From Leptospira bourretii (GTDB lineage Bacteria; Spirochaetota; Leptospiria; Leptospirales; Leptospiraceae), in the NCBI RefSeq assembly GCF_004770145.1, contig NZ_RQFW01000012.1, positions 310,001 through 374,000 on the forward strand: 64,000 bases of DNA, read 5' to 3'. Made by a program: the position numbers and the translations under genes. A model generated the notes under the pieces. It was not told the origin of the DNA and made no database searches. It worked only from the letters and a program-made list of their open reading frames with translations. This document shows, one piece after another, positions 54,019 through 63,952 of the stretch. The first letter of the stretch is position 1, and the number at the start of each line of letters is the position of its first letter.

Positions 54019-55161
54019 ATGAATTTATCCATTTTGTTTCGAATTACAGTCACTTTACTTTTCGCATCTGTTTCTTTCGTATCCTGCTCACAAAAGGAAG
54101 TCCCTTCCGATTCCGAAATTCGACAAGCCGTCTATGGAGATGATCAAGACAGGCAGGTTCGTGTATTAGGCCAAAAACAGATCAATCTGGATGAAACTCC
54201 GGAAATGGAAACTTTGGTTTTATTCCAATCGGGGACAAGTGAGGTCCTTGCCGCTTTTCGTAAAGATGGATCGAATTGGGTCTTTCAATGGAAGTTGGAA
54301 TTCTTTTTGCAGAATTTAGGTGCGATGTTTTACGATGGAAAACTCAAAACTTGGGTTCCTGGATCAGCACCCGGAAAGGAGAAAGTTTCCTTTGCTGGTG
54401 ATTGTATACGTCGGATTGTGCTTTCGGAACTTCCGGGAGACAACTTTAATTCCGTGTTTATTGAAGTATTGGCCGAAGAACCTCCGTTAGGTTTATTTTC
54501 TGTTCCTATGGGTTATCGCAAAGGTAAAAAAATTTGGGACGGATTTCAACTCAAAGAACACGAAGAATTAAAAAGAAGTAAACGAGTCGACTTTGAATAC
54601 AATAATAAAGACAAATCCTTTCGAATTTTTCCAACGAATCCAAATTACTCTCAAGAATTCGTTTTTAATGGTTGGGAAATGATTCCAAACCTTCCCATGC
54701 AACCGGTTCCTTCTTTCGTATCTTTAGAAGTTGTTCCAAAATTTGAAGTCGGGAAAGAATCACTTGTCACTTTGCAACTAAAGAATCGTGGAAACTATGT
54801 TAGTTTAACATACTTATCATTGTCCTTCCCTGAAGCTGGCAATGTTCGATTGGCAGGTGAAACGCAAGGAGTTCGGTTGTATAAAAAAGGTGACATTGTT
54901 TTTAATGTAGTCCAAAACAAAAAAATCCCAGCCGAATATCCATTGTTAGAAGTTACAAAAGAAGGATGGGCAAATAACTTCCGTTATGGAGTAAAATTCT
55001 ATTATACTCCGAAAGAATCTGCGACTCCAAAGATTTTATTTCGTTCCACATACAAATTCTACCATGAAATTGTTTCTATACCCAATCAGTTTTCGATTGC
55101 ACCCTTTGAACGCGACCAACAAGGGTTTCCTTCTTATCTTTTAGGAACACCGGTGAACTAA
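54019..55161 (+). CDS. Lipoprotein of unknown function
   Basis: A 380-residue protein from ATG 54019, where the signal peptide begins (ILFRITVTLLFASVSFVSC, Cys lipobox). The upstream in-frame start at 53992 adds nine residues before it. The mature protein is strand-rich, with an early segment that mentions a gene-product score of its own type (ETPEMETLVLFQSGTSEVLAAF) and a late Ig-like region (LVTLQLKNRGNYVSLTYLSL). No catalytic motif found. It is seven bases from the next gene; the three genes 54019-56555 form a likely operon. Confidence 0.7.
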   Translation: MNLSILFRITVTLLFASVSFVSCSQKEVPSDSEIRQAVYGDDQDRQVRVLGQKQINLDETPEMETLVLFQSGTSEVLAAFRKDGSNWVFQWKLEFFLQNLGAMFYDGKLKTWVPGSAPGKEKVSFAGDCIRRIVLSELPGDNFNSVFIEVLAEEPPLGLFSVPMGYRKGKKIWDGFQLKEHEELKRSKRVDFEYNNKDKSFRIFPTNPNYSQEFVFNGWEMIPNLPMQPVPSFVSLEVVPKFEVGKESLVTLQLKNRGNYVSLTYLSLSFPEAGNVRLAGETQGVRLYKKGDIVFNVVQNKKIPAEYPLLEVTKEGWANNFRYGVKFYYTPKESATPKILFRSTYKFYHEIVSIPNQFSIAPFERDQQGFPSYLLGTPVN

Positions 55162-55167
55162 GCGGAA

Positions 55168-55821
55168 ATGAAACACCAATTAACGGAAGAAGTTGCACTA
55201 GCTAGAAGGGAAATCGTTCGTGTGCAAGTGGATCGATTTCATCTTTACTATTATGATTTTTTTCACCGTAACGAAACAAATGGGATGGCAAAATTCTTTT
55301 TTGAAACCGTATATAATTTGGATGGAAAAGAAGAATGGGAAACGTTAGCTTTTACTACGTATGACAAAGTAAAAAACATGATGAAGGAAGGGACAAGAGA
55401 AAACGTCGAACGTCTCATGGAACTCAATACAATAACAGATGAGTTAGATATCCAAATGGCAGAACTTCTTCTCAATAAAGGTTGGGAATTGGGAAAGGAA
55501 ATCAACCAAGACGAGTATTTTTCATTATTTTGTGAGTTAGACCAACGTGAAACTCGCAGAAAACAATTAGAAGTTGTACTTTTTAACCTAAAAAAATTTT
55601 ATGAATTAGCACATAAACCAGTAAGTGCATATATCATTAAACCTGCAGCTATGATGTCAAGATTACTTGGAGTTTATCCCTTGTTCAAAAAAGTAGAACA
55701 GGGTTACTATGCAACGTTGCCAGTAAAACAAGAATTATTTAACGAGTTTTATGCGATAGTCCAAGAAAAGGAATGGGAGTTTTTACATAAAGCATTTCCG
55801 GCCCTCAAAGAGGAAGTATGA
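55168..55821 (+). CDS. FFLEE-motif-type protein
   Basis: A 217-residue soluble, helix-rich protein. The RFHLYYYDFFHRNETNGMA and FFFETVYNLDGKEEWE segments match the FFLEE-motif proteins often found in gamma-proteobacteria and leptospires. The role is unknown. Four bases of overlap (ATGA) couple it to the MotB-like gene. Confidence 0.65.
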   Translation: MKHQLTEEVALARREIVRVQVDRFHLYYYDFFHRNETNGMAKFFFETVYNLDGKEEWETLAFTTYDKVKNMMKEGTRENVERLMELNTITDELDIQMAELLLNKGWELGKEINQDEYFSLFCELDQRETRRKQLEVVLFNLKKFYELAHKPVSAYIIKPAAMMSRLLGVYPLFKKVEQGYYATLPVKQELFNEFYAIVQEKEWEFLHKAFPALKEEV

Positions 55822-56555
55822 GAAGACGTTCTAGATTTGTATCAAAAGAAGAAGAACATGTTGAAGCACATGATCGCTGGTTGTTAACCTATGCTGATAT
55901 GATCACGTTGTTACTTGGGCTTTTTATTATTTTGTATGCCATCAGTAAAGTGGATGCTAACCGATTAACAGAAGTTGCAAAGGATATCAAACGTGGGTTT
56001 GGTTTAAATGTCAGCTCTGTTGGTGCACTTTTGGATGGTGGATCGGGAATTTTAGAAGATGATACAATGGAACCGAAGTCACAAGTGTTTCGGCTTTGGG
56101 AACGAATTGGATTCGCTTTAAAGACTCTTCGCGAAAAAGCTAAATTGAAATTGGGGCTTGCGGAAACAGAAGAACTTAAATTAACGTTTGCTGGATCTGA
56201 TTTGGCTTCCGATGATATTTTAAAAGCGGATCCTGATTTAAAATTTGCCTTTGAACAGTTGGCTGAATTATCCAAAGGAATGGATATAGATATTGTGGTT
56301 CGTGTTCAAATCCCTTATGAATCACAAATTGATAAATCAAAATTTCAAAATTCATGGGACTATCATTCCCATAGAGCCTCTTTACTTGCAGAAAAATTGG
56401 TGAATGAATATGGAATTCCTGAAGAACAGGTCTCTGTTCAAGGTTATGCTATGTTCCAAAAAGCAAAAGACTCAGATACGCCAGAAAAAAAAGCCAAAGA
56501 AGAGAGAATTGAAATTCTCATTCGCAAAAAAGAAACAACCGAAACTGGAAAATAA
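55818..56555 (+). CDS. MotB/OmpA-family protein, stator-like
   Basis: A 245-residue protein with a single membrane helix preceded by WLLTYADMITLLLGLF; Asp27 corresponds to the proton-binding Asp of MotB. The C-terminal 130 residues follow the OmpA/MotB peptidoglycan-binding pattern (WDYHSHRASLLAEKLVNEYGIP, QGYAMFQKAKDS). No motA gene accompanies it, so it may serve as an alternative stator subunit paired with MotA elsewhere, or as an envelope anchor. Third gene of the operon. Confidence 0.82.
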   Translation: MRRRSRFVSKEEEHVEAHDRWLLTYADMITLLLGLFIILYAISKVDANRLTEVAKDIKRGFGLNVSSVGALLDGGSGILEDDTMEPKSQVFRLWERIGFALKTLREKAKLKLGLAETEELKLTFAGSDLASDDILKADPDLKFAFEQLAELSKGMDIDIVVRVQIPYESQIDKSKFQNSWDYHSHRASLLAEKLVNEYGIPEEQVSVQGYAMFQKAKDSDTPEKKAKEERIEILIRKKETTETGK

Positions 56556-56796
56556 CAAAGGAAAACCAATGGAACTTATAAACTTACTAAATTTATTTTT
56601 TTCGAAATTGGGTGGGGGAATTAAAGGCAATGCGCATATAACCATCCAAGACTTTTCTGCAGATATGCGTAATACAATTAACTCCCTTATCCGTATTGTG
56701 GCGAATATACGCACTACGAATAAATCCCGAGCGACGACGGATGATAAGCGAACTACGATTAACAGCCAAATATATCTTTCTCTTCCTAAATTGAAT

Positions 56797-57201
56797 ATGA
56801 AAAATGGAGTAAGTATCTTCTTATCTATCTTAGTTCTAGTAACAACTGTATATTGTAAAAAAGATAAAGGGATTATGAACTTAGAGTGGCAGAATGAATC
56901 GTTAAGTTTAACTTCGGAGATTTGCGCAAAGTATAGAGAGTGTGCTGACAAAGAATGGAAGTCCATTCCTGAAAATTTAAAAAAGTTTACTGAAGGCAGA
57001 CTAGATGAAACACAATGCCAAAAACGATTTCGTGAAAGTAATGCTTACAAACTAATTGGTGCGGATCCGTTAGCAATTCAAACGGCATATAAAGAATGTC
57101 ACAAACAAATAATGTTATTTAGTTGTAAGGACTTACAAGAAGGAAAAATCGAAACTATAAATGCTTGTGTTGCATTTCAAAAGGTGCAGAACGGGAATTA
57201 A
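56797..57201 (+). CDS. Small Cys-containing lipoprotein
   Basis: A 134-residue protein. GVSIFLSILVLVTTVYC is a lipoprotein signal with Cys20 near the +1 position. The mature part has six Cys residues (EICAKYRECADKEW, ETQCQKRF, KECHKQIMLFSC, NACVAF) spaced like a helical disulfide-bonded domain. The frame is open upstream to an ATG at 56569 that has a good AAAGGA site, but starting there would bury the signal peptide. No family recognised. Confidence 0.6.
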   Translation: MKNGVSIFLSILVLVTTVYCKKDKGIMNLEWQNESLSLTSEICAKYRECADKEWKSIPENLKKFTEGRLDETQCQKRFRESNAYKLIGADPLAIQTAYKECHKQIMLFSCKDLQEGKIETINACVAFQKVQNGN

Positions 57202-57293
57202 AGAATAGGAGCGAAGATATTTCCTTCCCATCTTCCTTGGATTATCTTAAATTGTTAGATGGAGTCAGAAAAGATGGTGGAATGGAGTTTTAT

Positions 57294-57328
57294 CGATAGC
57301 GAATATAAATTGTCTAATTTCGCTATCG
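57294..57328. terminator. Hairpin between convergent genes
   Basis: CGATAGCGAA (57294-57303) and TTCGCTATCG (57319-57328) are perfect 10-base arms around a 15-base loop, between the small lipoprotein and the SH3b lipoprotein. Likely bidirectional terminator; no strong T-run. Confidence 0.55.
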
Positions 57329-57347
57329 GTTGATTGAGTCAGTATTT

Positions 57348-58625
57348 TTATTCTTCCAATTCCAATTCAAAATTACTTCCATCAAATTTATATGTGCTGT
57401 ATTTTATGATACTTGGAGACTCATCTCCTTCAGGAAGAGGACTAGTTGCTATTGTAATAAAAAACTTTTTATCTTCCTCGACGAAACTTGCGCTTCGATT
57501 TCCACCTTTATCGAAAACTTTTTTGAATTGGTTATCTTTCTCTTGAAAAACATAAACTAAATTGTAGTCTTCGCTATCAAAACAACCGCGGCATTCATCA
57601 TATTCACTTTTAATGGAAGTAATAATCACATGAAACTTATCTTTTTTTGACCTAAATGTATAGAAGTAGGACTTTTCAGGATCAAATTCATATTTTGCTT
57701 GTTGGTCTAAAAATTCGATCAGTTTGCGTTTTGTTTTATCTGTTTCTTTTGTTTGTGAGTATAATGGAGCATAGCGATTTGAAACTATTACTTGGCTTGC
57801 TGGAATATAACAATCCGTAGTGTATTCAACTTCTATATCAGAATACCAATCGGCTTGACTGGCGGTTTGTTTATAGATATAAAAGAATACCTTGCCATCC
57901 TTTGTGATGTATCTAGACTTTATTAAATAAAATTCATTCTCACGAACTTGATTATTATCTACTGAGTATAACTTTCCTTTCTTTTTTTGATAGATTATAT
58001 TTGGAGAGGTTGTGATATAAGCCCAACCTTTTTCATCTGCTTCTATATCTTCGCCAAAAACAAAATTGTCTGGCGATTTGTTTAACATCAAATAGGGAGT
58101 GAATACAAAACCTATATTATTGTTTTTTGTTTTTACTTTGGCCCAACTTCCAGTTTTTCCATTGACCGTTACCTGATTTCTTCCTTCCTCTAAAATCTCT
58201 ACAATTTCTTTCGTTGCAAGCTTTTCAATAGCGGCACTTGTAGTATTTGGTTGTTTGCGCAAAACTAAAGATGAGGCTACTACGAATCCATACACTGGTT
58301 CGTTTAAAGTAAGAAATAATTGCATTTGGAAATTAGTATTTTCTCCTGCATCCTCTTCAATATAGCCGATCGTGTTATTTAGTTTTATTTTATGCCATAA
58401 TTTCCCCTTTTGATTATTTTTCAAAAAATTATAGGTTATGATGTCAAAGTTTGAATCTCTTTTAAGTTCCAAAACGATTGGGCTTTTGTTGTCTGGCATT
58501 GAATAAACAATTGTTTTTTGCCCCGAAGTGTAACCTGTACCAATTGGAAAACTGGAACAAGAAATTATGGCTAGTGACACTGCTGAAAAAATAAACTTTG
58601 TTTTCAATCTCGTTAGAACTAACAT
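57348..58625 (-). CDS. SH3b-domain lipoprotein
   Basis: A 425-residue protein with a lipoprotein signal (KFIFSAVSLAIISC). Residues about 105-190 hold a bacterial SH3 domain (SSLVLRKQPNTTSAAIEKL, GSWAKVKTKNNNIGFVFTPYL), with a weaker one before it. The C-terminal 230 residues are strand-rich and unassigned. Periplasmic or outer-membrane location facing peptidoglycan is likely. Single gene. Confidence 0.78.
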   Translation of the reverse strand: MLVLTRLKTKFIFSAVSLAIISCSSFPIGTGYTSGQKTIVYSMPDNKSPIVLELKRDSNFDIITYNFLKNNQKGKLWHKIKLNNTIGYIEEDAGENTNFQMQLFLTLNEPVYGFVVASSLVLRKQPNTTSAAIEKLATKEIVEILEEGRNQVTVNGKTGSWAKVKTKNNNIGFVFTPYLMLNKSPDNFVFGEDIEADEKGWAYITTSPNIIYQKKKGKLYSVDNNQVRENEFYLIKSRYITKDGKVFFYIYKQTASQADWYSDIEVEYTTDCYIPASQVIVSNRYAPLYSQTKETDKTKRKLIEFLDQQAKYEFDPEKSYFYTFRSKKDKFHVIITSIKSEYDECRGCFDSEDYNLVYVFQEKDNQFKKVFDKGGNRSASFVEEDKKFFITIATSPLPEGDESPSIIKYSTYKFDGSNFELELEE

Positions 58626-58792
58626 TGAATATTTGATTCTCCAATTATATTTAGAACCTTAATAAGGAATTTATTTTTTCCTTTGTCTATCATCTTTCTG
58701 GTTTATTGAGTCCACTTTGTGGAAAATGAAGAGATTCTCCCTGCAATTTAGAAATTGTTATTTTTGATTTTCTGATTACTCATGGTCAGAAA

Positions 58793-59374
58793 TCAAAAAC
58801 CCATTATTTCTTTGATATAATTTGCGTTTTTTTCTGAGGTTAATATTTTCAAAAGAAGTAAAGCAACTCCCATTGCAGTCGCAGGACTCCAACTTGTGAT
58901 GATATTTTTATCCAAAACGATCGGCTCCTTTTGAACATTGGCACCAAAGTCCGCCAGTTGTTTTTGCCGAGTACTGTTTTTGTGATTATAAGTAGTTGCT
59001 TTTCGATCCTTTAAAACACCTGACTTGGCAATGGGTAAAGCTCCCACACAAATAGAGGCTATGATTTTATTCTTTTGGTCAAACTGTTTGATTAATTCTA
59101 GAAATTCTGAGTGATAAGCTTCTTCATAAAATCCATATTCTTCAAACCCACCAGGTATTGCTAAAGCATCGAAATCGTTACAATCAATTTCGTTGATTAG
59201 ATAATCAACATGCAATTTTAGACCAAATGATCCGGTGACTTCTTTGGTAAATCCACAGGTATATAGTTTTGTAGTTTTGTCTCCATCCACAAGATTCCAA
59301 CCAATGACATCAATGAAAACGCTAGCTTCAAATGATTCGAATCCTTTGGCCAGTAGTAGTAGGACTTTTTTCAT
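58793..59374 (-). CDS. DJ-1/PfpI-family protein
   Basis: A 193-residue protein with the flavodoxin-like fold of DJ-1. AKGFESFEAS holds the conserved Glu15, IIASICVGALPIAKSG the nucleophile-elbow Cys109 and DKNIITSWSPATAMGVALLLL the C-terminal block. Members act as glyoxalase III-like hydratases, stress chaperones or amidases. It begins nine bases after the preceding gene's stop and is cotranscribed with it. Confidence 0.88.
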   Translation of the reverse strand: MKKVLLLLAKGFESFEASVFIDVIGWNLVDGDKTTKLYTCGFTKEVTGSFGLKLHVDYLINEIDCNDFDALAIPGGFEEYGFYEEAYHSEFLELIKQFDQKNKIIASICVGALPIAKSGVLKDRKATTYNHKNSTRQKQLADFGANVQKEPIVLDKNIITSWSPATAMGVALLLLKILTSEKNANYIKEIMGF

Positions 59375-59383
59375 TCAATTCCT

Positions 59384-59854
59384 CTAATCTACCACTTTGA
59401 TTTTACCGGACTTTATCTTTAAAGATTCAAATGAAACCATTTTGAACGGTTCCTGTCCATCAATGGTACCGTCCACTTCGGCAATGAGGACAGGACGATC
59501 TGCGACTCGAAGGTCAATCATCAAAATTCCTTCTTCTTGGTAATCGTTTCCCGTGGCACCGTCATCGACAATGTAAGCAAAGGGAACAACACCTTCCCGT
59601 AGTTCCGGTGCGAATATCTCATCGTCTCCATTGTCGATAATGTATTTACCTAAAACATTTTCTTCATCAATGTCACCAAACCGATCATAGAATTCGATTT
59701 TTTTGTTTTTACTTATGTGAAACCAATCGAAAAGACGAACGTTCTTTTGAATTTTTTTCTGACCTTCAAATGGGATGGTGACATTTGCTGATTTGCCGAA
59801 AAGATTTTTATATTCCTCGATGATTTGATTGAATGTAGATTCGTATTGACTCAT
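59384..59854 (-). CDS. Hypothetical protein, SMI1/KNR4-like size and composition
   Basis: A 156-residue acidic cytoplasmic protein. Segments such as FDWFHISKNKKIEFYDRFGD and IFAPELREGVVPFAYIVDDGATG suggest a small alpha/beta fold like the SMI1/KNR4 immunity-type family, but I see no decisive motif. It lies directly upstream of the DJ-1 gene and is on the same transcript. Confidence 0.5.
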   Translation of the reverse strand: MSQYESTFNQIIEEYKNLFGKSANVTIPFEGQKKIQKNVRLFDWFHISKNKKIEFYDRFGDIDEENVLGKYIIDNGDDEIFAPELREGVVPFAYIVDDGATGNDYQEEGILMIDLRVADRPVLIAEVDGTIDGQEPFKMVSFESLKIKSGKIKVVD

Positions 59855-59883
59855 AGATTTTCTTTTTTAGTGCGATTGGTTTT

Positions 59884-60471
59884 TCACTTTGTTTTTGATT
59901 CAATGTTGATACTGTTTAAGATGAGAAACGAATGCATTAGAATGTCCTGCCATTCTTCCTCTGGAAATTTTGGATGATAGATTAGATTCATGGAAACTCT
60001 ATAAGTTTCATTGGTATCTTTCATATAATAAAATGCGTTTATCTTGGTTCCCAGTAGTTCCCCAGGCCCCATTAGGATTTTGGTTTTTTCTGTTTTAAAC
60101 GAAAGAAGTTCCACCCATTTGTTCACTTCGTACGGTGGATTACCAAAATCAGCAGCCCTTGATTCTTCCACCAATGTATCAAAGGATTTGATTGATTCTG
60201 ATATGACAGATACAGCAATGAGTAAGGAAAAACATTCTTTTTCTTGGATGCAGTCTGCTTTAAAGAAAGTGATTGGATACTTATCTTTCAGATGGGTGGA
60301 GTCGGACCTTTTTGCGGCCTGTGGAATGAAAATGGACATGGCTTTTACTTTTTGTGCTTCCGTTGTAGAAAAATTGATTCCACGAAAGGTATCTAACGTT
60401 TCTGATTCTGTAGCGAAAATCGTGAGGAAGGGGAGGGCAAGGATGCTTAAGAAGATTAGTTTTTGTTTCAT
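59884..60471 (-). CDS. Exported protein of unknown function
   Basis: A 195-residue protein from the ATG at 60471, where the signal peptide starts (KQKLIFLSILALPFLTIFA). A longer start at 60495 adds eight residues. The mature part has two Cys (DCIQEKEC) and no family I recognise. Composition suggests a periplasmic alpha/beta domain. It may be transcribed with the two genes downstream. Confidence 0.6.
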   Translation of the reverse strand: MKQKLIFLSILALPFLTIFATESETLDTFRGINFSTTEAQKVKAMSIFIPQAAKRSDSTHLKDKYPITFFKADCIQEKECFSLLIAVSVISESIKSFDTLVEESRAADFGNPPYEVNKWVELLSFKTEKTKILMGPGELLGTKINAFYYMKDTNETYRVSMNLIYHPKFPEEEWQDILMHSFLILNSINIESKTK

Positions 60472-60778
60472 GGTTTTTGATTGATTAATTGGCATATTGA
60501 ATCTAAAGAATATTCTAATGAATAAGCTATTATTTGTATTAATTTCAATTTAATTTACTCGAATATCTGCTGTTAGTAATTAATTTTCCAATACAAATCT
60601 GGTCAATATTTTATCATGTTGATTTTTGTTTATGGGTTATTATTATATCTTTGAAAAATTAGAATTTATTCGAAATTAGGTGGTAAAAATGAGAATGGTA
60701 GTTGTTATAAAGGAATCAAAAAATACAATTATAAAAAGATCGGAACACCTTTTTCGAGAAAATATTCCTATAAAGTGA

Positions 60779-61027
60779 TTATTTCTTTACCTTGTTAAAT
60801 AGATGAAATGAAAGCAGTGAAATCCAAAATCCAAGAGATGGAATCCACAAGTAATAGAATTTAATATTTGTAAAGAGACAGATTATGTAGATTGGATGTA
60901 AGAGTGATGTAAAAAAAATAGTAATTTCTGGTGCTGGGTTGTGAACTTGCTTTTCATCAAACAACAACAATGAAAAAACATTGAGGATATAAAAAAAAAT
61001 ATAGATTACCAAGTTTGGATATGACAT
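60779..61027 (-). CDS. Small membrane protein of unknown function
   Basis: An 82-residue frame with three hydrophobic stretches (NLVIYIFFYILNVFSLLLF, TSLLHPIYIICLF, YLWIPSLGFWISLLSFHLF). No recognised family; no neighbour suggests a role. The 60496-60778 gap beside it shows nothing else. Confidence 0.5.
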   Translation of the reverse strand: MSYPNLVIYIFFYILNVFSLLLFDEKQVHNPAPEITIFFTSLLHPIYIICLFTNIKFYYLWIPSLGFWISLLSFHLFNKVKK

Positions 61028-61112
61028 TTTCTTAATGATTAAGATCTCCCATACGGTTGAATTCCTTCAGCAGAAATATCAATCTTATGGAAGACAATAC
61101 CACTTACGCCTG

Positions 61113-61829
61113 TTACCCTATTCCCCACCGAATCACAACCGCCGCAAGTCCACCACCCACTAACGGAATCACAACGGGAAGCCATGCGTATTTCCAGTTC
61201 GAATTTCCTTTGTTGGGAATGGGCAAAAGCCAATGGGCAATCCTTGGTCCTAAGTCGCGTGCTGGGTTAATTGCATAACCAGTCGTTCCTCCCATAGAAA
61301 GTCCAATGGCCCAAACAAGGAGTGCTACAAATCCCGTTCCCACAACACCTGTGGCACCACCGTTGAACGGAGAGAAGATGGCATGAATTCCGAGGATGAG
61401 AAGAAAGGTCCCAAGTCCTTCACTAATGACATTGGAAAGAGTGTGTTTGATCGCAGGTTCAGTAGAGAATACCGCTAGAATCTTTCCAGAATCTTTGGTT
61501 TCTTTCCAATGGGGAAGGTAATGTAAATAAACAAGAGTGGCACCGAGGGCAGCCCCTGCGATTTGGGCGAGGCAATAGGGGAGAAAATTGGAAAAATCAC
61601 CTGACTGGATGCAAACAGAAAGGGTCACAGCAGGATTCAAATGGGCACCAGGACTTCCCAAGGCCTTTGCCACCAAAACTCCAAAACAGACTGCTAGGGC
61701 CCAAGCTGTGGTGATCGTGATCCAGCCGCCGTCTTTTGCCTTTGACTTTTCTAATAAAACACCGGCAACCACACCGTCACCCAGTAGAATGAGAACCGCA
61801 GTTCCAAAAAATTCTCCAACTAGTTCCAA
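61113..61829 (-). CDS. MIP-family channel (glycerol facilitator/aquaporin)
   Basis: A 238-residue six-helix channel. The two NPA boxes are HLNPAVTLSV (Asn65) and AINPARDLGPR (Asn188); the Asp after the second box is typical of glycerol facilitators. It should conduct glycerol and perhaps water through the inner membrane. No glycerol kinase or dehydrogenase gene is adjacent. Confidence 0.92.
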   Translation of the reverse strand: MELVGEFFGTAVLILLGDGVVAGVLLEKSKAKDGGWITITTAWALAVCFGVLVAKALGSPGAHLNPAVTLSVCIQSGDFSNFLPYCLAQIAGAALGATLVYLHYLPHWKETKDSGKILAVFSTEPAIKHTLSNVISEGLGTFLLILGIHAIFSPFNGGATGVVGTGFVALLVWAIGLSMGGTTGYAINPARDLGPRIAHWLLPIPNKGNSNWKYAWLPVVIPLVGGGLAAVVIRWGIG

Positions 61830-61963
61830 ATTTGCCCCCTATGGCTTTTCGTAAGGTCTTTATCTAAAGGGACATAGAACTTCCATCAACCTTTTTTGAA
61901 AGGCCCTTCCTCCAATTTATTCTAGGATTTTCCATTGAATCATAAATCGTGGGAAAATAGACC

Positions 61964-63256
61964 ATGAAAAATAGCGCACTTGAGTATCACTCTAGGTTTC
62001 CGAAAGGAAAAACCAAAGTAGTTCCGACAAAACCAACGGAGAACAGTTACGACCTGTCCTTGGCCTACTCACCGGGAGTCGCTTACCCTTGCCTCGAAAT
62101 TGAAAAACAACCTGATCTCGTTTATGAATACACAAACCGAGGAAATTTAGTCGGAATCATCACCAATGGAACTGCCATTTTAGGACTTGGTAATATTGGA
62201 GCCTCCGCTGGAAAACCAGTGATGGAAGGTAAGGCAGTTTTATTCAAAAAATTTGCCGGCATTGATGTCTTTGATATTGAAATTAATGAAACCGATCCTG
62301 AAAAATTCATTACAATCGTAAAAGCCCTCGAACCAACGTTTGGTGGTATCAACTTGGAAGACATTCGTGCCCCAGAATGTTTCCATATCGAAAAAACTTT
62401 AGATGAAAGTATGAAAATTCCCGTGTTTCATGATGACCAACATGGAACTGCAATCATCTCTACTGCTGCCTTATTAAACTCATTAGAGATTACCGGTAAA
62501 AAAGCTGGTAACATCAAAGTTGTGATCAATGGAGCAGGTGCTGCTGCCATCTCCATTGCTGAGATGTTAACACATATCGGAGTCAAACATGAATCTATAT
62601 TTATGTTGGATTCTCGTGGTGTGATTAATCACAAACGAACCAACTTACATGAATCGAAACTTCCTTTTGTTCGTAACACGGAAGCAGAAACGTTAGCAGA
62701 TATCTTTCCTGGAACGGATCTATTTATTGGAGTGTCTGTTGCTAATGTGGTAACAGAAGCAATGGTAAAAACAATGGCTGAGAAACCAATTATGTTTGCT
62801 CTTGCCAATCCTGATCCAGAGATTCCTTATCCAGATGCAAAACGTGCAAGACCAGACCTCATTATGGCAACAGGACGCAGTGATTATCATAACCAAGTCA
62901 ACAATGTACTTGGGTTTCCATTTATTTTTCGCGGAGCTTTAGATGTTCGTGCAAAGGTTGTGAATATGGAAATGAAATTGGCTGCGGCTTATGCGTTAAG
63001 CGAACTCACTAAACTTCCGGTTCCCATCGAAGTTTCAGAAGCTTACAACGAAAAAGAAATTCGATTTGGTGCTGACTATATCATTCCAAAACCTTTGGAT
63101 GCAAGGGTTCTTTACCATGTGGCTCCGGCCGTAGCAGAAGCTGCTGTCAAAACAGGAGTCAACCAAGTAGAGTATCCTGGTCGCGCCGCTTATGTAAAGT
63201 TTTTGGAATCCATCATGGCCCAACAACAAGAGCCAATCAGCGCTTTAGAAATCTAA
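61964..63256 (+). CDS. NAD(P)-dependent malic enzyme (short form)
   Basis: A 430-residue enzyme that decarboxylates malate to pyruvate. [19 protein letters not shown] and [16 protein letters not shown] are the metal/substrate and cofactor blocks. The length corresponds to the bacterial form without the C-terminal phosphotransacetylase-like domain of MaeB. Single gene, ending in a large nested inverted repeat. Confidence 0.93.
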   Translation: MKNSALEYHSRFPKGKTKVVPTKPTENSYDLSLAYSPGVAYPCLEIEKQPDLVYEYTNRGNLVGIITNGTAILGLGNIGASAGKPVMEGKAVLFKKFAGIDVFDIEINETDPEKFITIVKALEPTFGGINLEDIRAPECFHIEKTLDESMKIPVFHDDQHGTAIISTAALLNSLEITGKKAGNIKVVINGAGAAAISIAEMLTHIGVKHESIFMLDSRGVINHKRTNLHESKLPFVRNTEAETLADIFPGTDLFIGVSVANVVTEAMVKTMAEKPIMFALANPDPEIPYPDAKRARPDLIMATGRSDYHNQVNNVLGFPFIFRGALDVRAKVVNMEMKLAAAYALSELTKLPVPIEVSEAYNEKEIRFGADYIIPKPLDARVLYHVAPAVAEAAVKTGVNQVEYPGRAAYVKFLESIMAQQQEPISALEI

Positions 63257-63328
63257 ATACAAAACATTAAAGATTCTCTCTGTTTCGAATGATCGAAACG
63301 AAACAATTGAAAACTTTGTATTTAGATT
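63250..63328. terminator. Large nested inverted repeat after malic enzyme gene
   Basis: AATCTAAATACAAA (63250-63263) and TTTGTATTTAGATT (63315-63328) are perfect 14-base arms. Inside lies a second perfect hairpin, GTTTCGA-ATGA-TCGAAAC (63282-63299). The left arm includes the stop codon. Probable transcript end for the malic enzyme gene and possibly for the convergent doxX gene. Confidence 0.6.
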
Positions 63329-63382
63329 CCATTTACTTTATTTTGCTAGTTTCACTTTCTGGTGTAATTGGTTTTCTTCAGT

Positions 63383-63832
63383 CTATTTAATCTTCTCTGC
63401 AACCCAACTATCAATTGCTAGTTGGCCACCGCCAGTGAACATCAAAATCACAGCAATTCCAATGGCTAAGATATGGTATTCAAATCCTTCGCCCGCTTGT
63501 TGGTTGAACCAGTTCATAAAAAAGCCGTTTTTTCTCACATAAATCGCTGCTCCGATCATGGTAAGTCCAATCCCAAACGAGGAAAGCCTTGTGAAAAATC
63601 CGAAGATGAGCCCAAGTGCCCCGAAAGATTCTGCCACAATGACTAAAAAACCAATGGCGTAGGGGATCCCTTCCGATTTAAAAAAAACCAAAGTGGCAGA
63701 AAATCCATACCCTCCAAACCATCCACATAACTTCTGTAATCCGTGCGGCAAAATCACAAAACCTAAAACCAATCTGAGTAAGGTAAAAAACCAACTTGAT
63801 TCTGTGTAGAATATCTTTTCTAACATTTTCAT
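63383..63832 (-). CDS. DoxX-family membrane protein
   Basis: A 149-residue protein with four hydrophobic helices and the family blocks RLVLGFVILPHGLQKLCGWFG and VAESFGALGLIFGFFTRLSS. DoxX proteins are associated with quinone-linked or thiol stress functions at the inner membrane. Single gene here; some bufferin operons carry a DoxX gene but this one lies 12 kb away, so no link is claimed. Confidence 0.87.
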   Translation of the reverse strand: MKMLEKIFYTESSWFFTLLRLVLGFVILPHGLQKLCGWFGGYGFSATLVFFKSEGIPYAIGFLVIVAESFGALGLIFGFFTRLSSFGIGLTMIGAAIYVRKNGFFMNWFNQQAGEGFEYHILAIGIAVILMFTGGGQLAIDSWVAEKIK

Positions 63833-63952
63833 TTCCTTTTCTAAGTGTTGGTTTTATCTTACGGAAAAAGAGAAAGTTAGTAAATGGAGAGAATTTGATT
63901 TTTATGGTAGTTTTCGTTTCAGGCGCCTAAAATTTTCAGGTGAGTTGTCGGT

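Noticed and set aside
61113..63832. DoxX as a fourth bufferin operon gene
   Set aside because: It is 12 kb from bufA, in another transcription unit, and DoxX proteins have many contexts.
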